Origin: Streptomyces tsukubensis
GTDB taxonomy: Bacteria > Actinomycetota > Actinomycetes > Streptomycetales > Streptomycetaceae
Direction: 5' to 3'
Length of the DNA stretch: 64,000 bases
Assembly (NCBI RefSeq): GCF_009296025.1
Contig: NZ_CP045178.1
Location: 5,952,001-6,016,000 of the forward strand
A program made the position numbers and the translations under genes. The notes beneath the pieces were generated by a model. That model saw only the letters and a program-made list of their open reading frames with translations. It made no database searches and was not told the DNA's origin. Positions 1 to 7,357 of the stretch are shown in pieces. Position 1 is the stretch's first letter. Every line of letters begins with the position of its first letter.

Positions 1-42
1 GAGGTGACCGACGTGATGGGTGGAACCCTGCGCCGCCCGTGA
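1..42 (+). CDS. C-terminal end of a gene entering from the left
   Basis: An open frame enters from the window edge and stops at TGA 40-42, giving only about 13 residues ending GGTLRRP. By recalled synteny (left of ChiR/ChiS-like genes, right of the ATP synthase operon) this would be the end of a small DUF2550-type membrane protein, but 13 residues cannot establish identity and the frame could be chance. Confidence 0.3.
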   Translation, partial: EVTDVMGGTLRRP

Positions 43-90
43 GCACCTGTGTGGGTGCTGTGCTCACCGCAGTGTGCGGCGAATATAGAA

Positions 91-123
91 AGGTCTGGAC
101 CAGCGGTCAAGAGGTCTGGACCA
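91..123. promoter_or_regulatory. Tandem chitinase-type (DasR-like) operator
   Basis: The 12-mer AGGTCTGGACCA occurs twice, at 91-102 and 112-123, exactly 21 bp apart, i.e. two helical turns on the same face. The reverse complement TGGTCCAGACCT is the direct-repeat consensus I recall from Streptomyces chitinase promoters, overlapping the DasR-responsive element. No chitinase gene follows in either direction inside the window: the neighbour on the right (ending at 175) is transcribed toward the site. The pairing and spacing are seen directly; the assignment to DasR/chitinase control is family knowledge. Confidence 0.6.
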
Positions 124-174
124 GAGATGAATCGCTGGTGGTGATCGGGGATTTCGGGGCAACAGGTCGGAACG

Positions 175-873
175 TCAGATTCCGCATTCCTGGGCCAGCA
201 CCGCGGCCTGGACCCTGCTGCGGAGTCCGAGCTTGGCGAGCAGCCGGCTCACATGGGTCTTCACCGTGGCCCCCGCCATGTCCAGACGCAGGGCGATCTC
301 CGCGTTCGACAGCCCCTCGCCCAGGCAGGACAGCACCTCCCGCTCCCGCCGGGTCAGTGAGGCGAGGGCGGTCGGAGGCGGTTGGACGCCGGGACGCCGA
401 GGGCCCGCGGCGAACTCGGCGATCAGCTTGCGGGTGACCGAAGGGGCGATGAGCCCCTCGCCGGCCGCCACGGTCCGCACGGCTGCGATGAGTTCGCGGG
501 CCTCGGCCTGTTTGAGCAGAAACCCGGAGGCGCCCGCGCGCAGCGCCCCGAAGACGTACTCGTCCAGGTCGAAGGTGGTCAGGACCAGCACGTCGGCGAG
601 ACCTTCCGAGACGATGGCCCGGGTGGCGCTGACCCCGTCGAGCCTGGGCATCTGGATGTCCATCAGCACCACGTCGGGGCGGAGTTCCCGCGCCAGCTCC
701 ACGGCCCGCTCCCCGTCCCCGGCCTCTCCGGTCACCTCGATGTCCCCCGCGCTGCGCAGGATCAGTACGAGACCCGCCCGTACGGCCGTCTGGTCCTCGG
801 CGATCAGGACGCGGATCGGTGGGTTCGGCGTCGACGGTGCCGGGGTCGTCGGCGCCGGGGTCGTCGGGGTCAT
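175..873 (-). CDS. chiR: NarL/LuxR-type response regulator, ChiR-like
   Basis: 232-residue two-component response regulator. Receiver domain about residues 20-140 with acidic pair E26/D27, phosphoacceptor D72 in VLMDIQMP and the conserved lysine in FLLKQA; a LuxR helix-turn-helix follows (LTRREREVLSCLGEGLSNAEIA, written here as TRREREVLSCLGEG then LSNAEIA). Start chosen at ATG 873 because it overlaps the kinase stop as ATGA, implying translational coupling; the longer open frame to 939 lies inside the kinase gene. The N-terminus is a short Thr/Pro run. Symbol rests on recalled position (ChiR/ChiS control chitinase chiC in S. coelicolor) and on the chitinase-type operator just beyond its 3' end; the protein family alone would not prove it. 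Confidence 0.7.
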   Translation of the reverse strand: MTPTTPAPTTPAPSTPNPPIRVLIAEDQTAVRAGLVLILRSAGDIEVTGEAGDGERAVELARELRPDVVLMDIQMPRLDGVSATRAIVSEGLADVLVLTTFDLDEYVFGALRAGASGFLLKQAEARELIAAVRTVAAGEGLIAPSVTRKLIAEFAAGPRRPGVQPPPTALASLTRREREVLSCLGEGLSNAEIALRLDMAGATVKTHVSRLLAKLGLRSRVQAAVLAQECGI

Positions 874-2168
874 CGGTGGTCTCCTTCGGGGGCGGGGCGG
901 GGTGATCCCTCGACGGGGAGCGTCGCGAGGACCCGCCACAGCGCCGGAGCCCCGCCTTGTCCCGGGCCCCGTACGGGCCTCCCTTGTCCTGCGCCCGGCA
1001 CAGGCCTCCCCTGTCCTGCGCCCGGCACGGGCCCCGCCTCGAAGGTGCCGCCGAGGAGCTCGACGCGCTCGCGCATGCCGATCAGACCCGCACCGGAACC
1101 CGGCGCCCGAGGGCCGGTGCGGACGTCGCCGTGGACGCTGGTGACCCTGATGGTGAGCGCGCGGGCGCCACGGGCCAGCGTGACCGTCACGGGGCCGGGG
1201 GAGGCGTGTTTCAGGGAGTTGGTGAGGGATTCCTGCACGATGCGGTAGGCCGCCAGCTCGACCGGTGTGGGCAGCACGTCCCCCGAGGGGCGGCTGTCGG
1301 CGAGGGTGAACGTCAGGCCGTCCGCACCGCCCCCCGCCTCGGCGGCGTGGGCGACGAGCGCGCCCAGCTCTTCGAGCCTGGGGACCGCCGCCGGGTGCTG
1401 ATCGGCGGCCGGGTCACGGAGCAGTCCGATGAGCCTGCGCATCTCGGCCAGGCCGTCGACGCTGTTCTCGCGGATCACCCCCAGCGCCTCCCGTGAGGTG
1501 CCCGGATCGTCAAGGGAGAGCGCCGCGGTGGAGTGGATGGCGATGGCGGAGAGGTGGCCCGCCACCATGTCGTGCAACTCGCGCGCCATCCTGGCCCGTT
1601 CCGCCGCCACCGCCTGGGCGCGGTCCATCTCCGCGAGCAGCGCGGTCTGTTCGGCCCGCAGCCGGGCGGTGACCGCTTCCTCGCGGTGGTCGCGGAGCAT
1701 CACGGCGGTGCAGGCAGGGGCGAAGCTGAGGAGAGCGATGAGGGCGCCGAGGAGGAGCCCCTGGGCATCGCGCAGCCAGGCCAGAAAGCCGAGGGCCGAC
1801 ATGACGGAGACCAGCCCGGTCAGCGCCGGCATCCTGCGGGCGGTCGCCGCGCTCCCGTAGAGCGTGACGGCGTACATCAGGTCGCTGAACATCACGTAGG
1901 TCGCGAGGCTGCCCTGGGTGAACTGGTCGGCGATCAGCATGACCGTACCCACCAGCGCCGCCGTGCGCGGCAGCGTACGCCGGCCCAGTTCCGCCACGGC
2001 CGTGACCGTCAACGGCACGAGCACCCACGCGCCCCCCAGGTACCTGCCGCCCTGGAACTCCAGGCCCACCGCCCACACCAGCAGCCCGCCGAGCAACCCC
2101 CCGACGGCGATCAGCACGTCGTCGCGGGGTGGGCGGGGGAGTCGCACGGCCATGCCCCCATCCAACAC
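870..2168 (-). CDS. chiS: HisKA_3 sensor histidine kinase, ChiS-like
   Basis: 432-residue membrane sensor kinase. Residues about 15-160 contain several hydrophobic segments, followed by the dimerisation/phosphoacceptor motif RMARELHDMVAGHLS with H199, then an HATPase_c domain with N box (QESLTNSLKHA) and a glycine-rich GAGLIGMRER loop. It partners the regulator whose ATG overlaps its stop. An alternative start is M6 at 2153. Odd point: between the G2 loop and the final beta strand (WRVLATLP) is an insert of a repeated nonapeptide like PGAGQGRPV, encoded by near-perfect 27-bp tandem copies at about 945-1035. Orthology to ChiS is inferred from context, the family from sequence. Confidence 0.75.
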   Translation of the reverse strand: MLDGGMAVRLPRPPRDDVLIAVGGLLGGLLVWAVGLEFQGGRYLGGAWVLVPLTVTAVAELGRRTLPRTAALVGTVMLIADQFTQGSLATYVMFSDLMYAVTLYGSAATARRMPALTGLVSVMSALGFLAWLRDAQGLLLGALIALLSFAPACTAVMLRDHREEAVTARLRAEQTALLAEMDRAQAVAAERARMARELHDMVAGHLSAIAIHSTAALSLDDPGTSREALGVIRENSVDGLAEMRRLIGLLRDPAADQHPAAVPRLEELGALVAHAAEAGGGADGLTFTLADSRPSGDVLPTPVELAAYRIVQESLTNSLKHASPGPVTVTLARGARALTIRVTSVHGDVRTGPRAPGSGAGLIGMRERVELLGGTFEAGPVPGAGQGRPVPGAGQGRPVRGPGQGGAPALWRVLATLPVEGSPRPAPEGDHR

Positions 2169-2335
2169 GCGGCCCCCGTGCTCGCGCCCGCCCCCGGAGG
2201 AGGAACCCCCGCTACATCAAAGGGTGCAGTCGGCTTTCGTCACTCATGAGGACGAGAGGGCGGGCGGGGGCGGAGAGGATCGGAGAGTACGCGCGGCCGG
2301 GACTGGGCCGGCACGGAACGGTGGGAGTGGTACCC

Positions 2336-2992
2336 GTGATCGTCACCCTGGTCATCGTCTGCGAGGTCGCCTTCTGGGTGCTGCTCGCGGCCGGACTCGC
2401 CCTCCGCTACGGGGCGCACCTGGACCGGGCGGGGGCGGCGGTCCTGCTGGTGGAGCCTCTGCTTGAGATCGTCCTCCTGGTGGTCACCGCGATCGACCTC
2501 AAGAACGGGGCCGAGCCCGACTGGAAGCACGGCCTGGCGGCGCTGTACATCGGCTACACCGTCGCCTACGGCCACTACACCGTGAAGTGGCTCGACGGGT
2601 ACGCCGCACACCGCTTCGGCTCCGCCCCCGCGCCCGTGAAGCCGCCGAAGTACGGCATGGCGCGCGCCCGGCACGAGGGAAAGCTGTGGCTGCGGACGCT
2701 GCTGGCCGCGGCCGTCGCCTGCCTGCTGCTCCAACTCGCCATCCGGTACGTCGGCGACCCGGCCGCGGCGGATCCGCTCCGCGGCTGGCAGTTCACGGCC
2801 CTGCGCGTCACAGCCATCCACGGGGTGATCGCCCTGACCTACCTGGTGCTGCCCAAGCGGGGCCCGGGGAAGTCCGCCGAGGGACCGGGAGAGCTTCCCG
2901 AGGGGCCGGGGTCCGCGGGAGAACGGCGCCCCCGTCCCTTCCGGGAGCGCCGGGACGAGGAGCGGCCGGGGCCGCCGGTGACGAAGCGCTGA
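2336..2992 (+). CDS. Conserved hypothetical membrane protein
   Basis: 218 residues with three or four hydrophobic segments: an N-terminal pair (IVTLVIVCEVAFWVLLAAGL and a VLLVEPLLEIVLLVVTAIDL-like stretch), a third around residue 130 and a fourth near 170, then a charged Arg/Pro tail. GTG 2336 is chosen because GGGAG lies 8 nt upstream and the hydrophobic N-terminus starts at once; ATG 2246 would add 30 arginine/glycine-rich residues. No function is recognised. It stands alone between the chiS-like gene (divergent) and the adenosyltransferase (convergent). Confidence 0.75.
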   Translation: MIVTLVIVCEVAFWVLLAAGLALRYGAHLDRAGAAVLLVEPLLEIVLLVVTAIDLKNGAEPDWKHGLAALYIGYTVAYGHYTVKWLDGYAAHRFGSAPAPVKPPKYGMARARHEGKLWLRTLLAAAVACLLLQLAIRYVGDPAAADPLRGWQFTALRVTAIHGVIALTYLVLPKRGPGKSAEGPGELPEGPGSAGERRPRPFRERRDEERPGPPVTKR

Positions 2993-3098
2993 GGGGCGCC
3001 GCACCCCGGGGGGGGGAGCGGCAGGGCGCCGGGGCCGAGCGGCAGGGCCTCGGTGCCTCGCTCGCTTCCCAGAGGCACGCCGGGTGGTGGCTCCGCCG

Positions 3099-3671
3099 TC
3101 AGCGCTCCCCGCCCGGCACCCACAGCACGTCCCCGACTTCCTTGTTGGCGCTGCGGGCGAGGATGAACAGCAGGTCGGAGAGGCGGTTGAGGTAGGTCGC
3201 CGCCAGCGGGTTCATCACCTCGCCGTGCACCTCGTACGCCGCCCAGGTGGACCGCTCGGCGCGCCGTACGACGGTGCACGCCTGGTGCAGCAGGGCCGCC
3301 CCCGGTGTGCCGCCGGGGAGGATGAAGCTGCGCAGCTTCTCCACGTCTTTGAGGAAGCGGTCGCAGTCGGCCTCCAGCTTGTCGATGTAGGACTGCTCGA
3401 TACGCAGCGGCGGGTACTCCGGGTTCTCCGTGACCGGGGTACACAGGTCGGCGCCCACATCGAACAGGTCGTTCTGGACCCGGACGAGAACCTTGGTGAT
3501 CTCCTCGGGCAGCGAGCCGAGCGCGATGGCGACGCCCAGAGCGGCGTTGGCCTCGTTGGCGTCGGCGTACGCGGCGATGCGCGGATCCGTCTTGGCGGTC
3601 CTGCTCATGTCGCCGAGCGCGGTGGTGCCCTGGTCGCCGGTCCTGGTGTAGATACGCGTCAGATTGACCAT
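3099..3671 (-). CDS. PduO-type cob(I)alamin adenosyltransferase
   Basis: 190 residues beginning MVNLTRIYTRTGDQGTTALG, the family's ATP-binding N-terminal signature (TRTGDxGxT), with the later RRAERS and the C-terminal YLNRLSDLLFILAR motif that closes the PduO/CobO-type five-helix fold. It transfers the adenosyl group of ATP to cob(I)alamin, supplying the coenzyme B12 needed by the mutase IcmA encoded at 34.9 kb. ATG 3671 chosen because the motif starts there; the longer open frame upstream is low-complexity. Monocistronic as seen. Confidence 0.93.
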   Translation of the reverse strand: MVNLTRIYTRTGDQGTTALGDMSRTAKTDPRIAAYADANEANAALGVAIALGSLPEEITKVLVRVQNDLFDVGADLCTPVTENPEYPPLRIEQSYIDKLEADCDRFLKDVEKLRSFILPGGTPGAALLHQACTVVRRAERSTWAAYEVHGEVMNPLAATYLNRLSDLLFILARSANKEVGDVLWVPGGER

Positions 3672-3849
3672 GCGGGCCAGGGTATCCGCGGGGCCTCGCG
3701 TATCGGGGTCCCTAGGTGTTCGCCTTTCCGCGCTTCGGTGTACGCCCCTGCCTGACGATGGTGTGCGCCCGTTCCGAACGGCGGCGCACGCCCGTTCCGA
3801 ACGGCGGCGCACGCCCGCTCCGGACGTCGGCGCCCGCCCGTCCCGGGTC

Positions 3850-4641
3850 TCACGCCCCGGACCTGCGGAAGGCCCTGACCCCCACCGTCATGGCCAGGGC
3901 GGCGAACGCCAGGGCCACCAGCGCCCCGTAGAGCGTCGTCGGGCCGGTGCAGTCGCCCACATAGCCCGCCCGTACCGCGTCGACCAGATAGCGCAACGGC
4001 ATCACGTGGGACAGGCCGTCCAGCCAGCCGGGGGCGAGGGACATCGGCAGCATCAGGCCGGAGAGCGGCATCGCGGGCATCGTCGCCGTGTTCACCACGG
4101 GAGCGAACTCCTGCGGCTTGGAGACCCGCATGGCCAGGCTGTACGAGAGCGAGGCGAGCGCCACCGTCGTGACGGCCACGAAGGCGAAGCCGATCAGCAC
4201 GCCGCCGACAGGGGCCCGTAACCCCATGGCCAGGGCCGTCCCCACCAGCAGTACCGCCTGGAAGACCAGGAGCAGCGCGTCCCGCAGCACCCGGCCGAGG
4301 AGGAGCGCGAGCCGGCTGACCGGCGTCACAAGCATCCGCTCGACCACGCCTGTCTGCTTCTCGATGACGATCCCGAAACCGGTGAACAGCGCGCCGAAGA
4401 GGCTGAGCTGGAGCAGCAGCCCCGGCACGAGCACCTGCCAGGAGTCGCCCTCCGCGCCGAGCGGGAGTCCGGTCAGGAGCGGACCGAAGAGCAGCAGATA
4501 CAGCATCGGCATGAGGATGCCGAAGAGCACCTGGAAGACGGAGGCGGTGGTCTGGCGTGCGTAGCGGCCGAAGATCAGCGCGGTGTCGGAGAGGAGCGCG
4601 GACAGCGGGGTGGGTGCCGGTACCGGTGGTGGGGCGGGCAC
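3850..4641 (-). CDS. ABC-2 type transporter permease (isolated)
   Basis: 263 residues from GTG 4641; six predicted membrane segments, first around VFQVLFGILMPMLYLLLFGP and the last around LYGALVALAFAALAMTVGV, with the ABC-2 permease motif region FGIVIEKQTGVVERMLVTPVS. It resembles DrrB-like drug or lipid exporter permeases. There is no evident ribosome site before the GTG, because the sequence upstream is a decayed ATPase reading in another frame. Without an adjacent intact ATPase it may be non-functional or use an ATPase from elsewhere. Confidence 0.7.
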   Translation of the reverse strand: MPAPPPVPAPTPLSALLSDTALIFGRYARQTTASVFQVLFGILMPMLYLLLFGPLLTGLPLGAEGDSWQVLVPGLLLQLSLFGALFTGFGIVIEKQTGVVERMLVTPVSRLALLLGRVLRDALLLVFQAVLLVGTALAMGLRAPVGGVLIGFAFVAVTTVALASLSYSLAMRVSKPQEFAPVVNTATMPAMPLSGLMLPMSLAPGWLDGLSHVMPLRYLVDAVRAGYVGDCTGPTTLYGALVALAFAALAMTVGVRAFRRSGA

Positions 4642-4645
4642 CGGC

Positions 4646-4830
4646 GCGGCCAGGGCGGGGGATGAGGCCCATCGCGATGTCGAGCCTGCGGCGCTGGCCG
4701 CCGGAGAGCGCCGCGCACGTGCGGTCGAGCAGTCCGGAGAGACCCAGCTCGCCCGCCAGTTCCGCCGTGCGCCGCGCCGCCGGCCGCTTCGGGAGCCGGT
4801 GCAGCCTGCCCACATCGGCCGTGAGATGGC
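4646..4830 (-). pseudogene. Remnant of an ABC transporter ATPase
   Basis: One reverse-strand frame encodes a recognisable middle piece of an ABC ATPase: VGRLHRLPKR (helical subdomain), an ELGLSGLLDRT stretch and the signature ALSGGQRRRLDIAMGLI. Directly after the signature the frame becomes low-complexity; Walker B, the D-loop and the H-loop are absent, and no Walker A is found upstream. The fragment runs into the permease gene, so an internal deletion has apparently joined the ATPase middle to the permease start. Seen directly: the signature motif and the absence of the other ATP-binding motifs. Confidence 0.7.
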
Positions 4831-5556
4831 CGCGGGCCGCCCCGCAGCCGAGGTGTCGCGCGACGCGCTTGACCTCCTCGACGACATGGAGGAACTGCTC
4901 GGCGAGCCCGTCCTGCGCTACGCGACCCGCGGGCGGTAACGCGTCCGGGCCCCCGCCCCCGCCCCGCACGGGGGCGCAGTGGTGTGATGTCCGTCAGATG
5001 AGACGTGACGCGCATCTCTTCACCGCCATCTCGCCGCTCACGGAGGCTAACCTCCGCCGAGGGGCCGGGAAGTAAACCGGCGTCATGTCCGTGTGCCCGT
5101 CCGTCCTGCCCGTATCGGCCGAGCGTTCGGCGCCGTCCGCGCGGGCCGCCCGCGGCGGGGTGCGGACGGAGCGCGAGCCGATCGGCCCGGCGCGGGCCGG
5201 GGCCGCGAGGCGCCGCGTACGCGGGAGGGTGCGGGAACGGCCCGTGTGCGTACGGACCCGCGCGGGCGGGCCCGTCGCCCGGGAGCGCCGCGGGGAAGAG
5301 CCGCAGCGGAGGGAACGCGCACGGCGGGTGTGCGGAGGTGGAAGCGCACAGCGGGTGCGCGGAGGGTAAGCGCGGAGGGACCCGCGCGGAGGAGAACGCG
5401 TGTGACGGACGCACGGGTGAAGTGGAAGAAGCTGAAGCCGTGCGGTGGAGGCGGACGCGCGGGAGTGCGGAAGCCGAAGCGTTGAAGAAGCCGAAGCAGT
5501 CGAAGAAGCCGAAGCAGTCGAAGAAGCAGAGCCGAAGTGGAACAAGGGGTGCCGAA
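4831..5556. other. Long non-coding leader region with tandem repeats
   Basis: About 725 bases without a supported gene. All frames are open on both strands for long stretches but show Arg/Pro/Gly-rich, non-conserved translations. The last 100 bases hold Lys/Glu-codon-like purine-rich DNA including the 18-bp unit GAAGAAGCCGAAGCAGTC in two tandem copies followed by a partial third (about 5483-5530). It forms the upstream region of the hydroxybutyryl-CoA dehydrogenase gene. Confidence 0.6.
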
Positions 5557-6405
5557 GTGGCAGGAAAGCTCGCCGTCGTCGGAGCCGGACTCATGGGGTC
5601 CGGTATCGCTCAGGTCTCGGCCCAGGCGGGCTGGGAGGTCGTACTGCGCGATGTCACAGAGACCGCGCTGAAGCGGGGAACCGACTCCATCAAGGCGTCG
5701 TACGAGAAGTTCGTCTCCAAGGGCAAGCTCTCCGCCGAGGACGCGGAGGCCGCCCTCGCCCGCATCAGTACCACCACTGACCTGGACGCGGTGGCCGACG
5801 CGGATCTGGTGGTCGAGGCCGTCTTCGAGAAGCTCGAAGTCAAGCACGAGATCTTCCGTACCCTCGACGCACTCGTGTCCGAGAACACCGTGCTCGCCTC
5901 CAATACCTCCGCCATTCCCATCACGAAGATCGCCGCGGCCACCGAACGTCCGGAACGGGTCGTGGGAACGCACTTCTTCTCACCTGTTCCGATGATGGGA
6001 CTGTGCGAACTGGTCCGCGGATACAAAACGAGCGACGAAACCCTCGCCATCGCGCGGGAGTTCGCGGAATCCGTCGGAAAGACCTGTGTCGTCGTCAATC
6101 GCGATGTCGCCGGTTTCATCACCACCCGGCTCATCACCGCGCTCGTCGTGGAGGCCGCCAAGCTGCGCGAGTCGGGAGTGGCCACGGCGGAGGACATCGA
6201 CATCGCCTGCAAGCTGGGGTTCGGGCATGCCATGGGCCCGCTCGCCACCGCCGACCTGACGGGCGTCGACATTCTGTTGCACGCGGCCGACAACATCTAC
6301 ACCGAATCCCAGGACGAGAAGTTCGCCCCGCCGGAGCTGATGCGCCGGATGGTGGATGCAGGGGACATCGGCCGCAAGAGTGGGCAAGGCTTCTATAAGC
6401 ACTGA
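5557..6405 (+). CDS. 3-hydroxybutyryl-CoA dehydrogenase
   Basis: 282 residues, the usual length. N-terminal Rossmann fold with KLAVVGAGLMGSGIAQVSAQ, then ASNTSAIPITKIA, the catalytic-region motif GTHFFSPVPMM (His) and a C-terminal dimerisation domain (GFGHAMGPLATADLTGVD, GRKSGQGFYKH). It interconverts acetoacetyl-CoA and 3-hydroxybutyryl-CoA using NAD(P). GTG 5557 is preceded 7 nt upstream by AAGGGG and starts exactly at the Rossmann strand; the open frame reaching back to 5005 is repeat-rich and not part of the family. Pathway partner: the thiolase gene at 23769. Confidence 0.92.
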   Translation: MAGKLAVVGAGLMGSGIAQVSAQAGWEVVLRDVTETALKRGTDSIKASYEKFVSKGKLSAEDAEAALARISTTTDLDAVADADLVVEAVFEKLEVKHEIFRTLDALVSENTVLASNTSAIPITKIAAATERPERVVGTHFFSPVPMMGLCELVRGYKTSDETLAIAREFAESVGKTCVVVNRDVAGFITTRLITALVVEAAKLRESGVATAEDIDIACKLGFGHAMGPLATADLTGVDILLHAADNIYTESQDEKFAPPELMRRMVDAGDIGRKSGQGFYKH

Positions 6406-6535
6406 CGTACACCGTCACCCTTCGGGGTGAATTCGGTATCGGTTCGCTCACATACGGCAACTTCTGTACCTGACCAGCAGTCAGTTGCTGTGACATACAA
6501 GGACGCGAACACTGGAGAACACTCGGGGAGCGCAT

Positions 6536-6859
6536 ATGCATATCAGGGGCGACCACGCCGAGCTGGTCGTCGGGGGCCGCCTCGACGTCCGCAGCGCGGC
6601 GGACGCCCGTACGGTCCTGCACTCGGCGGTCGACGACGGCGTCGGTGATCTGGTGCTCGACCTGTCAGAGCTGGACTCCTGGGACGCCACGGGGCTCGGC
6701 GTCATCATGGGCGTGCACCGGAGGGCCGGCCGCTGCGGACGCAGACTGGTTCTGCGCGCGGTGCCGCCCCAGATGCAGCGGTTGCTCGTGGCCACCCGTC
6801 TGCACCGCATCCTCGCCATCGAGGGCGGCATCGCGGCGGAGGCCCTGCCGCGCGCGTGA
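6536..6859 (+). CDS. STAS-domain anti-sigma factor antagonist
   Basis: 107 residues forming a single STAS domain: ELVVGGRLDVRSA, DLVLDLSELDSWDATGLGVI, then the Arg-rich second half. In SpoIIAA-type antagonists the residue that is phosphorylated by the anti-sigma kinase sits in the DSSG-like turn; here that turn reads DATG, so a threonine replaces the usual serine. Likely binds an HPK-type anti-sigma factor, none of which is in the window. ATG 6536 with GGGGAG just upstream. Confidence 0.85.
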   Translation: MHIRGDHAELVVGGRLDVRSAADARTVLHSAVDDGVGDLVLDLSELDSWDATGLGVIMGVHRRAGRCGRRLVLRAVPPQMQRLLVATRLHRILAIEGGIAAEALPRA

Positions 6860-7357
6860 CGCGCGACGCCGGTCGGCCGGACCGTCTGGGGGAACGCGGG
6901 GACGGCGGCCCTGCCGCCGCACGTGATGCCGGACGGAAGCCGTGGCCCGCCCCGTCCGTGAGACGTCCGGCCCTGCCGCCGCACGTGACGCCGCGCGGCG
7001 GGGTCCCGCACGGGGCCGGCGGAACCGGTCCCCGGCCCCCGCGCGGCCCCCCGTCCGCCCCGTCCGGCGGACATTGCGGTCCAGGTGTGCCGCGTGGGGC
7101 CAACACCGCCCAATTCTCACGAGACTGTGATGTCTCGGACGGGGTGGCACCCCGCCTGTTCATAGATAATGAGCGCAGGTCTAAGGTTCGGTCGCCCACA
7201 GATTGCCGGATCCCGTCCGGTGGGCACCGGACCGGAGCGGCAGCGCGATGTGCACAAGGCCGGGAGGGGCTGCGCCGCTCCGCGTCCAGAGGTTCGGCTC
7301 AGGGCGGAGGCGGAAGGCGGAGCTAGGCGAGCACGACGCTTTTGGGGGGCTTTGACC
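6860..7357. other. Intergenic region with 26-bp direct repeat
   Basis: No gene is supported. A 26-bp direct repeat (CGGCCCTGCCGCCGCACGTG followed by AYGCCG) occurs at 6906-6931 and 6968-6993 with one mismatch, 62 bp apart. A 15-bp palindrome CGGGGTGGCACCCCG lies at 7140-7154, followed by an AT-rich TAGATAAT at 7163-7170 that could be the -10 of a promoter for the downstream ATPase gene. Confidence 0.45.

Noticed and set aside
3659..4969. One long minus-strand gene covering ATPase remnant and permease
   Set aside because: The permease motifs are in another frame; only the short signature region of this frame is family-like.
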